This document shows, piece by piece, positions 57,661 through 64,000 of a stretch of DNA of 64,000 bases. Under the pieces are notes generated by a model. That model was not told the DNA's origin. It made no database searches and worked only from the letters and a program-made list of their open reading frames with translations. Source of the stretch: JANLQX01 sp031418775 (GTDB lineage: Bacteria; Actinomycetota; Acidimicrobiia; Acidimicrobiales; JANYDT01); contig JANOJN010000190.1 in NCBI GenBank assembly GCA_031418775.1, forward strand, positions 11,709-75,708. The letters run 5' to 3'. The position numbers and the translations under genes were made by a program. Position 1 is the first letter of the stretch. Every line of letters starts with the position of its first letter.

Positions 57661-58608
57661 GTGGCTGGACCCATCTCCACTCCCGTCGCGGCTCCGGGCC
57701 CGTCGTCCTCTCCGCCTGCGCACCCAACGGGTATGCAGGCGTGGCTCATCGGCGCGCGAGTCCGGACGCTGCCGGCCGCAGTGGTGCCCGTGCTCGTCGG
57801 CACCGCGGTAGCGATCGCGCAACGTCCGAACGGTGCATCGTGGAGCGCACCCCGGGCCGGGCTTGCGCTCGTCGTGTCTCTCGCGCTCCAGGTGGGCGTG
57901 AACTATGCCAACGACTACTCCGACGGTGTTCGCGGCACCGATGACGCACGGGTGGGGCCGCTGCGGCTCGTCGGGTCGGGCGCGAAGTCCGCGGCGGCCG
58001 TGAAGCGGGCGGCATTCGCCGCACTCGGAGCGGCCGCCGTTGCCGGACTCGTCCTCGCTGCGCTCACCTCGTGGTGGCTGATCGCCGTCGGACTCGCCGC
58101 CATCGCCGCGGCGTGGGGCTACACGGGCGGCCCACGGCCTTACGGGTACGCCGGGCTGGGAGAGGTGTTCGTCTTCGTGTTCTTTGGCATCGTTGCCGTC
58201 GCCGGCTCGGCCTTCGTGCAGTACGAGGAGCTTACGGCCGCGGCCTTCGTCGCCGCGTTCCCGGTCGGGCTTCTTGCCACGGCCCTGCTGGTCACGAACA
58301 ACTTGCGCGACATCCCCGGTGACCGCGTTGTCGGCAAGGACACCCTCGCGGTACGCCTCGGCGACGGCCGCACACGGGTGTTCTTCGTCATGCTCGTCGG
58401 GGGAGCGTTCGCGGCGATCGCGCTGCTGGCGGTGGTGCTGGGCCGTCCGGCCACGCTGGTCGGTCTGCTTGCCGCCCCACTGGCGATCGCTCCCGTGAAG
58501 GCTGTGCGCGGCGGGTCACTCGGACGCGACCTGATCGCCGTGCTCGGCGCCACGGGCAAGCTGCAGTTGGCCGTTGGTGTCCTTCTCACGTGCGGGATCC
58601 TGCGGTGA
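57661..58608 (+). CDS. menA: 1,4-dihydroxy-2-naphthoate polyprenyltransferase (MenA)
   Basis: 315 residues, an integral membrane UbiA-family prenyltransferase with about eight or nine helices. First aspartate motif VNYANDYSDGVRGTDD, followed by RLVGSGAKSAAAVKRAA; second motif NNLRDIPGDRVVGKDTLAVRLG. It attaches the polyprenyl chain to 1,4-dihydroxy-2-naphthoate, making demethylmenaquinone. The Ser/Pro-rich first ~25 residues precede the family start (MQAWLIGARVRTLPAAV); GTG at 57661 fits the promoter, and an ATG at 57733 is an alternative. Confidence 0.93.
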   Translation: MAGPISTPVAAPGPSSSPPAHPTGMQAWLIGARVRTLPAAVVPVLVGTAVAIAQRPNGASWSAPRAGLALVVSLALQVGVNYANDYSDGVRGTDDARVGPLRLVGSGAKSAAAVKRAAFAALGAAAVAGLVLAALTSWWLIAVGLAAIAAAWGYTGGPRPYGYAGLGEVFVFVFFGIVAVAGSAFVQYEELTAAAFVAAFPVGLLATALLVTNNLRDIPGDRVVGKDTLAVRLGDGRTRVFFVMLVGGAFAAIALLAVVLGRPATLVGLLAAPLAIAPVKAVRGGSLGRDLIAVLGATGKLQLAVGVLLTCGILR

Positions 58609-58633
58609 GCGCCGCGCCCGCGGTCGGGAACGC

Positions 58634-60418
58634 GTGATCCAACGCGATCGGCGCATCGCCCATCCCGATGATGCGCTTCGTCGGCTGGCCCGCACCGGAC
58701 GCCCGGCGCTCGGGCAGACGACCGATCCCGGGAAGAAGCCGAAGCCGCCTTCGGCGATGCGCCAGTTCAACGTCGCGGCGATCGCCGTGCTGGCCGTGTG
58801 CACGGCGATCGCTCTTGCACCGTTCGTCATCCCGCAGCACGAACTCACGGTCTCGGGACTGCGCTCCGGTTCCGATCTCAATGCCGCGGGAGTGAAGAAG
58901 CTCGAGGCGGTCATCGCGGTCACGCCGTCGACCGCGGTCGAACGCCTCGACGTGCGTCTCGACGGCGAGACGGTTCCGATCGTCCGTAATAGCCGGTCGG
59001 CGGTGTGGACGCCACCGGCCGACCTCCCCGACGGAGAGCACCGACTGGTCATTCGTTCCGGCGCATCGGTGCTCTGGCGGGGACCCGCCCGGCGCGAGAT
59101 CAGGTTCGTCGTCGACCGCTCCCGTCCGGAACTGAAGGTTCGCAGCGAGTCGAACGTCGATGGGCAGGCACTCGTTCTCTCGGGGACGACAGAGCCAGGT
59201 GTCACCCTTCGCGTGAACGGGGTTGTCGTGCCGGTCAAGGCAAGCGGGCCGCAGAAGGGAGCGTTCCGGGCGACGTTTCGTAAGGCGCCGGTGGGGACGG
59301 TCGAGATCGTCGCCGTCGACGACGCCAACAACCGCAGCCGTCGGCTCGTCCGCACCGGCGTGGAGAAACCGAAGATGCGTGGTGTGCACGTGACCCCGCG
59401 CGGATGGCGGATCGCGTCCGTGCGAAATCCCGTGTTTCGCATGATCGAGTCGAAGCAGATCAACACGGTGATGCTCACGCTCAAGGACGAGGCCGGGGGC
59501 TTGGCCTATCGCTCCGCGGTGCCGAAGGCCATCGAGATCGGTGCCAGCCAGGACCTCATCGATCCGCGGAAGGTGATCGATGAGCTTCACGCGCGTGGTG
59601 TGCGCGTCGTCGGTCGCATCGTCTGCTTCCGCGATCCGCTGTTCGTCGCCGATGCGGTTCGGAGCGGGAACCTCGACCGGGTGGTCACCGACGCGACCGG
59701 CCTACCCTTCGTCGGCAGCGATGGGGTCTTCGCCAACGCGGTCAATCCGGAGGCGCAGCGCTATGTGCTCGACATCATCGCCGAGGCGGCGAGCATGGGG
59801 TTCGACGACCTGATTCTCGACGAGGTTCGACGTCCGGGTGGGGAGCCGACATCGATGGTGCTCGCTGGTCTGCGCCCGGACCTCCGTGGTCTCGACAGCC
59901 AACTGGTCTCGTTTCTCCGGCGAGCGGGGGAACAGCTGCGCGGGCTCAACGTCGGCTTCGGAGTCACGGTGCTCGGCGCGTCGATCAACGACCCCAAGGC
60001 CTACGGGCAGAGCGCCGCGAAATTCGCACCGCTCGTCGATTACCTGTCGCCGAAGCTCTTCCCGTCGCGGTTCGCTCCGGGATCCTTTGGGATCGAGAGC
60101 CCGGCAGAGCGTCCGCATGCCTTGGTCGCCGAGGCGGTGAAGGTGGTGTTCCGTCAGGTGGCGAACACCGATGCCGCAGTCCTGCCGTGGCTGCAGGACT
60201 TCTCCGAGGGCCGCCCGAATGGGCCTGAAGACGTGAGGGCCCAGATCGATGCCGTCGATCAGCTCGGGATCGGGCGGTGGATGCTTGTCGACCCGAAGAT
60301 GTCGTACAACACCGGTGGCATCCCGTTCCGGGCGGAGTCGGTGATGCGCAACCAGACACCGACCTCGGGGCCGACAACCACCGCCGTCCCTGCGCCCGAC
60401 GACACCGTCACTCCCTGA
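58634..60418 (+). CDS. membrane-anchored glycoside-hydrolase-like protein (DUF4015 type)
   Basis: 594 residues. A cytoplasmic N-terminus (~40) is followed by one transmembrane helix (FNVAAIAVLAVCTAIALAPFVI), a beta-sandwich-like region with Ig-type strands (DGETVPIVRNSRSAVWTPPADLPDGEHRL, SGTTEPGVTLRVNG) and a TIM-barrel domain: KMRGVHVTPRGWRI, LHARGVRVVGRIVCFRDPLF, NAVNPEAQRYVLDIIAEAASMGFDDLILDEVRRPGG. This layout matches putative glycoside hydrolases of the DUF4015 group, in which Asp and Glu at the strand ends (DLILDEVR) would be catalytic. It faces outward and probably acts on exopolysaccharide or wall glycan. GTG at 58634 starts 26 bases after menA; a Thr/Pro tail ends the protein and overlaps the menH end. 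Confidence 0.78.
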   Translation: MIQRDRRIAHPDDALRRLARTGRPALGQTTDPGKKPKPPSAMRQFNVAAIAVLAVCTAIALAPFVIPQHELTVSGLRSGSDLNAAGVKKLEAVIAVTPSTAVERLDVRLDGETVPIVRNSRSAVWTPPADLPDGEHRLVIRSGASVLWRGPARREIRFVVDRSRPELKVRSESNVDGQALVLSGTTEPGVTLRVNGVVVPVKASGPQKGAFRATFRKAPVGTVEIVAVDDANNRSRRLVRTGVEKPKMRGVHVTPRGWRIASVRNPVFRMIESKQINTVMLTLKDEAGGLAYRSAVPKAIEIGASQDLIDPRKVIDELHARGVRVVGRIVCFRDPLFVADAVRSGNLDRVVTDATGLPFVGSDGVFANAVNPEAQRYVLDIIAEAASMGFDDLILDEVRRPGGEPTSMVLAGLRPDLRGLDSQLVSFLRRAGEQLRGLNVGFGVTVLGASINDPKAYGQSAAKFAPLVDYLSPKLFPSRFAPGSFGIESPAERPHALVAEAVKVVFRQVANTDAAVLPWLQDFSEGRPNGPEDVRAQIDAVDQLGIGRWMLVDPKMSYNTGGIPFRAESVMRNQTPTSGPTTTAVPAPDDTVTP

Positions 60419-61175
60419 GGCGCGTGCGGCCTCGGTGGAGCGCGTCCGCAAACGCCTCCGGCTGCTCGAGGTGACACGCATGGCCGGCACCAACGATGTG
60501 CTCGTGAACCGCGTTCGGCAGGGCGGCGGCGAGGCCGCGGCCAAGCGCGGTGAACTTGGTGTCGAGCTCGCCGGTGATGACCACCGTGGGCATCGTGAGC
60601 TCTCCGAGACGGTCCCACAGCGGTGTCTGGGTGCCGGTGCCGCAGGAGCGCAGTGAGGAGGCGAGGCCCTCGGCGGTGTTGCGGAGCCGCTCGGCCCGGT
60701 CATCTTCGCCGAGGGTGAGGGTCGCGAACAGTGGCTGACTGGTCCACCGGTCGAGGAACCGCGTGGTCCCGTCACGCAGGATTTCGTCGGCGAGAGCTTC
60801 GTCCGAGGCGACCCGACTCGCCCGCTCCGCGGCGTCGTCGATCCCGGCGGTGGTGGAGACGAGCACGAGCCCGGCGACGAGATCCGGACGCGCCAGGGCG
60901 AGGTGGAGCAGGACGCGTCCGCCCAGGGAGTACCCGATCCACCAGGCCGGATGCCCGTCGAGGAGGGGCGCCGTGCGATCGGCGACGAAGGCTGCTGCTT
61001 CGTCCAGGTCGGCGGGGCGTTCGCTCGCGGCGGAGCCGTGCCCGGGGAGATCCGGGGCGAGGATCGTCTCGCCGAGCGCCCGCTCGACGGTGGCCCACGA
61101 CCGTCCCGTCTGGGTGAAGCCGTGCAGCGCGACCAGTGTTGCTTGCGACTCGGGCGGGTATAGCGCCGTAGGCAT
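60408..61175 (-). CDS. menH: MenH-like alpha/beta hydrolase (SHCHC synthase)
   Basis: 255 residues. LVALHGFTQTGRSWATVERAL, the nucleophile elbow WWIGYSLGGRVLLHLAL (GYSxGGR is the MenH hallmark), the acid in VITGELDTKF and the His in GAGHACHLEQPEAF complete the triad. MenH eliminates pyruvate from SEPHCHC to give SHCHC in menaquinone synthesis, the step after MenD, whose gene is divergent 38 bases away. ATG at 61175 is used; a GTG at 61199 would add eight residues. Its 3' end overlaps the glycoside-hydrolase-like gene by 11 bases. Similarity to other hydrolases leaves some doubt. Confidence 0.75.
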   Translation of the reverse strand: MPTALYPPESQATLVALHGFTQTGRSWATVERALGETILAPDLPGHGSAASERPADLDEAAAFVADRTAPLLDGHPAWWIGYSLGGRVLLHLALARPDLVAGLVLVSTTAGIDDAAERASRVASDEALADEILRDGTTRFLDRWTSQPLFATLTLGEDDRAERLRNTAEGLASSLRSCGTGTQTPLWDRLGELTMPTVVITGELDTKFTALGRGLAAALPNAVHEHIVGAGHACHLEQPEAFADALHRGRTRLRE

Positions 61176-61213
61176 GCTCGGCGGTAGCGGCGTAGGCACG
61201 GCATGATCGTTGC

Positions 61214-63001
61214 ATGTCGTCGGACCCATCGTTCGCTCCCACCGCAGCTGACCTGCAGGCGACGTTCTGCGCGATGTTGGTCGACGAGTGGGTCCGCGCC
61301 GGTGTCCGTGACGCCGTCGTCAGTCCGGGCTCGCGTTCGACGCCCCTGGCCCTCGCCATCGCCGCCGACTCGCGGATCCGTCTCACCGTCGTGCTCGACG
61401 AACGGAGCGGTTCGTTCCGGGCGCTCGGACTCGCTCGGGCGACGGGCCGGCCGAGCGTGCTGCTGTGCACCAGCGGCACTGCCGCGGTGGAGTACCACGC
61501 GGCTGTCGTCGAAGCCGACCTCGACCACGTGCCGCTGATCGTGTGCACGGCGGACCGGCCGCCCGAGCTCCACGGGATCGGCGCGCCGCAGACGGTGAAC
61601 CAGCAAGGCCTCTTCGGGGTCTCCGTCCGGTGGTTCGCCCAGCTCGGCGTGCCCGACGCAGCCAACCAGCACACGTGGCGATCCTTTGCCGCACGAACCG
61701 TGGCCGAGTCCGTGGGGTCACCCCGCGGGCCCGGACCGGTCCACGTGAACCTGCCGTTCCGCGAGCCGCTGGTCGGGATGCCGATGCCTCTGCCCGCAGG
61801 CCGCGACGGCGGTGAACCGTGGCATCGGGTCATCGCCGGCGGCTCCGTCGCCGTGGCTTCAGGACGGCTCGAGGCCGTGCGTACTCTCGTCCACGGACGG
61901 CGTGGGGTGATCGTTGCCGGAGCCGGCGCCGTCCATGCCGGTGATCGGGAGGGCGCCGAGGTGATCCACCGCCTGGCCTCGGCACTCGGTTGGCCGGTGC
62001 TCGCCGACCCGCGGTCAGGTCTGCGCACGAAGGCCCCGAACCTCGTCGCTGCTGCCGACTCGATTCTGCGATCGCCCCGGGCGCCAGAGGCACTCCGTCC
62101 CGAAGTGGTTCTGCGCCTCGGCGCGCCGTGGGCGTCGAAAGTGCTCGGTCAATGGCTCGGGTCGTGCGGCGCCGACGATGTGCTGGTCGATCCGTACGGA
62201 TCCTGGCTCGATCCCTACCGCACGGCGACCCTCGTCGTCGCCGCCGATCCGGTCGACGTCGCGCGTGGCCTTCTCGACCTGCGGGTCGAGGCGGCGCAGC
62301 CGTCGTGGACGTCTCGCTGGCGGTCGGTCGCGCAAGCCGCCGATGCGGTGATCGCCGACGCGCTCGACGGCCCGCCCCGTTCGACCGATGCCGACGACGC
62401 CCTCTCCGAGCCGTGGATCGCTCGGTCGCTCCTCCGTCATCTCCCGCAGGACTCGCGCCTCGTCGTGGCGTCGTCGATGCCGATCCGTGACGTCGAGTGG
62501 TTCGCTCCGCCGTTGCTCGCCGTTGAGGTGCACGCCAACCGCGGTGCCAACGGGATCGACGGCGTCGTGTCCACGATTCTCGGTGTCGCCGGGGCCGGCG
62601 ACGGGCGCGCCGCCGTCGGTCTGCTCGGCGATCTCGCCTTCCTCCACGATGCCGGCGCGCTGGCGTCGGCCGCGGGTCGTCCGGCGACGATCGTTGTCGT
62701 CGACAACGGCGGCGGAGGCATCTTCGAGTTCCTGCCGCAGGCGACGTCGTTGACGCGGGAGCGGTTCGAGTTGTTGTTCGGAACGCCCCAGGGCGCGGAC
62801 GTCGCGGCAGTTGCGCGTGGCTACGGCGTTGGTTTGGTGGAGGTCGCGAGCGAGGCCGGGTTCCTCGATGCGCTGTCGGTCGTCGGGTCGCCGGGAACGC
62901 ACGTGATCGTCGTGCGCACGGATCGCCAGGCCAACGTCGGCGTCCACGATCGGCTCAACGCCGCCGTCGCCCAGGCGGTCGAAGCTACGTTGCCCCGGTA
63001 G
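61214..63001 (+). CDS. menD: SEPHCHC synthase (MenD)
   Basis: 595 residues, thiamine diphosphate-dependent. The Pyr domain has VSPGSRSTPLALAIAADSRI (MenD signature), LDERSGSFRALGLARATGRP with the catalytic Glu, and CTSGTAAVEYHAAVVEADLDHVPLIVCTADRPPELHGIGAPQTVNQ. The PP domain carries LLGDLAFLHDAGAL and VVDNGGGGIFEFLPQ for the Mg-diphosphate. It condenses 2-oxoglutarate with isochorismate in menaquinone synthesis. Start ATG at 61214. The remaining genes menF and menB/menC are not in this window. Confidence 0.95.
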   Translation: MSSDPSFAPTAADLQATFCAMLVDEWVRAGVRDAVVSPGSRSTPLALAIAADSRIRLTVVLDERSGSFRALGLARATGRPSVLLCTSGTAAVEYHAAVVEADLDHVPLIVCTADRPPELHGIGAPQTVNQQGLFGVSVRWFAQLGVPDAANQHTWRSFAARTVAESVGSPRGPGPVHVNLPFREPLVGMPMPLPAGRDGGEPWHRVIAGGSVAVASGRLEAVRTLVHGRRGVIVAGAGAVHAGDREGAEVIHRLASALGWPVLADPRSGLRTKAPNLVAAADSILRSPRAPEALRPEVVLRLGAPWASKVLGQWLGSCGADDVLVDPYGSWLDPYRTATLVVAADPVDVARGLLDLRVEAAQPSWTSRWRSVAQAADAVIADALDGPPRSTDADDALSEPWIARSLLRHLPQDSRLVVASSMPIRDVEWFAPPLLAVEVHANRGANGIDGVVSTILGVAGAGDGRAAVGLLGDLAFLHDAGALASAAGRPATIVVVDNGGGGIFEFLPQATSLTRERFELLFGTPQGADVAAVARGYGVGLVEVASEAGFLDALSVVGSPGTHVIVVRTDRQANVGVHDRLNAAVAQAVEATLPR

Positions 63002-63029
63002 CGGGGATGCCCGGGGCTCGTGTGGTTCG

Positions 63030-63105
63030 GTTGGCGCCAACTTGCCGAGTCTGCAACGTCGCCAACCCGACAACGCGGCGCCAACCCGACAACGCGGCGC
63101 CAACC
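63030..63105. repeat. palindrome and 19-bp tandem repeat before tRNA-Pro
   Basis: GTTGGCGCCAAC (63030-63041) is a perfect palindrome. A 19-base unit, CCAACCCGACAACGCGGCG, is repeated exactly at 63062-63080 and 63081-63099, with a third partial copy to 63105. The units share the GGCGCCAAC core with the palindrome. It lies between the menD stop and the tRNA promoter. Confidence 0.7.
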
Positions 63106-63183
63106 AATGACACAACTTTGGGCCATCCCGTCCGCCGGTGGGCCCGGGGCCCGCCGGGGGAGCGTGTACTGTGGACAGGGCCA

Positions 63184-63257
63184 CGGGCTGTGGCGCAGCT
63201 TGGTAGCGCGCTTGACTGGGGGTCAAGAGGTCGTGGGTTCGAGTCCCGCCAGCCCGA
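63184..63257 (+). tRNA. tRNA-Pro (anticodon GGG)
   Basis: Full cloverleaf in 74 bases. The acceptor stem CGGGCTG/CAGCCCG pairs over seven positions with discriminator A. The D-arm GCGC and its GCGC partner surround AGCTTGGTA. The anticodon stem CTTGA/TCAAG carries the loop CTGGGGG, so the anticodon is GGG and reads proline CCC/CCU codons. The T-arm GTGGG/CCCGC has the TTCGAGT loop. The 3' CCA is not encoded. TACTGT about 15 bases upstream could be its -10 box. Confidence 0.95.
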
Positions 63258-63544
63258 CAAAAAAACCTGGTCAGAGGTACTTTTAATCGGTAAGCGCGCT
63301 TGCGATAGCGGCGCCGACTCTCCGAATGTTCTCTTAGAATCGGGCGGTGCAGCTTCGGGGCGAGTTTGCAGCCAAGTGTTCGCCATGCGAGCGCCACATC
63401 TTGGCTGCCACAGGGCATCCGTACCCTGATTCGCATGGACTCCGACACATGGGATTTCGTTCATGCGATGTCTGCTCGATGGGATGCGAACCGCAATCGT
63501 CGGCCTGTTGGCGCTGGAAATAGGCGCCCGACCCGGATTCGTGA
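63258..63544. other. intergenic region after tRNA-Pro
   Basis: 287 bases with no convincing gene. I looked for a second copy of the tRNA 3' end (an integration site scar) and found none, nor a hairpin with a T-run. Confidence 0.4.
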
Positions 63545-64000
63545 TCATGCGTGGGCGTCGAGCCAGGCTTTGCTCGTGGTGTCGGCGGGGTAGAACGTTT
63601 CGAGTGCGAGTTCGGCGAGGCTGACGTCGAGTGGTGCACCGAAGGTGGTGATGGTGGAGATGAGACGGACGGTTGAGCCGTCGTTGACGGTGAGCTCGAT
63701 GGGGAGCGCCAACCCGGTTGTGTCGGAGGTGTCGGTTGTCGGCGCTAGGTGGTCGAACTCGGTGAGAAGTCCGTCTAGTTCGGGTGTGGGATGGTTCGCT
63801 GTGAGGCGTCGGAGCCGTTCGAGGATGTGTGCTGCGTACTCGTGGAAGTTGACGATTCTGGGTGCGAGGCCGTCTGGGTGGAGGCTGAGCCGGATGACGT
63901 TCACGGGCGGTTCGAGGAGGTGAGTTGCGACGCCGTCGAGGAAGAGACCCATTGCGGGGTTGGCGGTGATGAGGTTCCAGTGGGCGTCGACGGCGAAGGC
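63545..64000 (-). CDS. MmyB-type ligand-binding domain of an XRE-family regulator (partial)
   Basis: C-terminal 151 residues; the gene begins beyond the right edge, so its helix-turn-helix is not seen. The visible part matches the MmyB-like ligand-binding (PAS-like) domain: AFAVDAHWNLITANPAMGLFLDGV, VNVIRLSLHPDGLAPRIVNFHEYA, then STVRLISTITTFGAPLDVSLAELALETFYPADT, the highly conserved ending. Such regulators, common in actinobacteria, sit near short-chain dehydrogenases that they control; the neighbour on that side is outside this window. An internal ATG at 63952 is not the true start because family sequence continues past it. Confidence 0.85.
   Translation of the reverse strand, partial: AFAVDAHWNLITANPAMGLFLDGVATHLLEPPVNVIRLSLHPDGLAPRIVNFHEYAAHILERLRRLTANHPTPELDGLLTEFDHLAPTTDTSDTTGLALPIELTVNDGSTVRLISTITTFGAPLDVSLAELALETFYPADTTSKAWLDAHA

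Noticed and set aside
59702..61672. 656-codon minus-strand frame covering the glycoside-hydrolase-like, menH and menD genes
   Set aside because: Crosses three supported genes in shadow frame; composition is dominated by Arg, Ser and Pro.
63062..63105. Possible CRISPR-like repeats
   Set aside because: The 19-bp units are directly adjacent with no spacers and no cas genes are near.
63366..63593. 75-codon plus-strand frame after tRNA-Pro
   Set aside because: No ribosome site, overlaps the supported MmyB-type gene on the other strand and has no protein-like pattern.
63184..64000. Integrated element at tRNA-Pro
   Set aside because: No duplicate of the tRNA 3' end and no integrase within the visible 740 bases.

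Overview
The window is a high-GC, gene-dense chromosome segment from an actinobacterium. By content it looks most like an acidimicrobial (Ilumatobacter-type) lineage; that placement is inference. Supporting signs are a menaquinone pathway (menE, menA, menH, menD), F420-type oxidoreductases (LLM and PPOX families), a BldD-like regulator, many GTG starts, and at least eight genes whose start codon lies only 6-7 bases after a TANNNT -10 hexamer (leaderless transcripts). No plasmid, phage, insertion sequence or CRISPR array is visible.

Layout. 1-10.4 kb: accessory metabolism with several broken genes (zinc alcohol dehydrogenase, esterase, acyl-CoA dehydrogenase), a PAS-PAS-GAF-SpoIIE phosphatase, a membrane-anchored fasciclin protein, an acyl-CoA ligase and a nitroreductase. 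10.5-18 kb: an aromatic amino acid lyase-like protein lacking the usual Ala-Ser-Gly cofactor triad, converging on an ornithine cyclodeaminase/mu-crystallin-type protein, then an alpha/beta hydrolase, a ferritin-like protein, a YhhN membrane protein, a VOC protein and a metallo-beta-lactamase-fold enzyme. 18-25.7 kb: an ABC ATPase / MFS / FtsX-type permease operon divergent from a two-component system whose kinase carries a second, degenerate sensor-kinase half. 25.7-31.8 kb: an oxidoreductase, secreted proteins of unknown function, a dead permease fragment abutting an enoyl-CoA hydratase with no normal start codon, and a diguanylate cyclase. 31.9-37.8 kb: a Rieske ferredoxin, Rieske oxygenase, TIM-barrel protein, NTF2-like protein, LLM oxidoreductase and CoA ligase, which together look like a catabolic cluster for a cyclic substrate.

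38.4-55.9 kb is the conserved core: rpsT and lepA, later hrcA-dnaJ-rsmE, a BldD-like regulator and hemW. A prohibitin-like/TetR pair, a ribokinase plus BMP-type nucleoside or sugar importer, and a photolyase sit between lepA and hrcA. 56-63 kb holds menE, a MauE/DoxX-type protein, menA, a glycoside-hydrolase-like membrane protein, menH and menD, followed by tRNA-Pro(GGG) and the C-terminal half of a MmyB-type regulator that runs off the right edge.

Non-coding structure is rich: two copies of a palindromic repeat family (41.3 and 43.4 kb), two copies of a hairpin element that carries a gene-tail fragment (18.0 and 25.7 kb), several tandem minisatellites, paired operators in front of the importer, and three short upstream reading frames whose stop codons overlap the next gene's start (FAS1 protein, nitroreductase, lepA). 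The lepA leader is itself a partial duplicate of the lepA 5' end.
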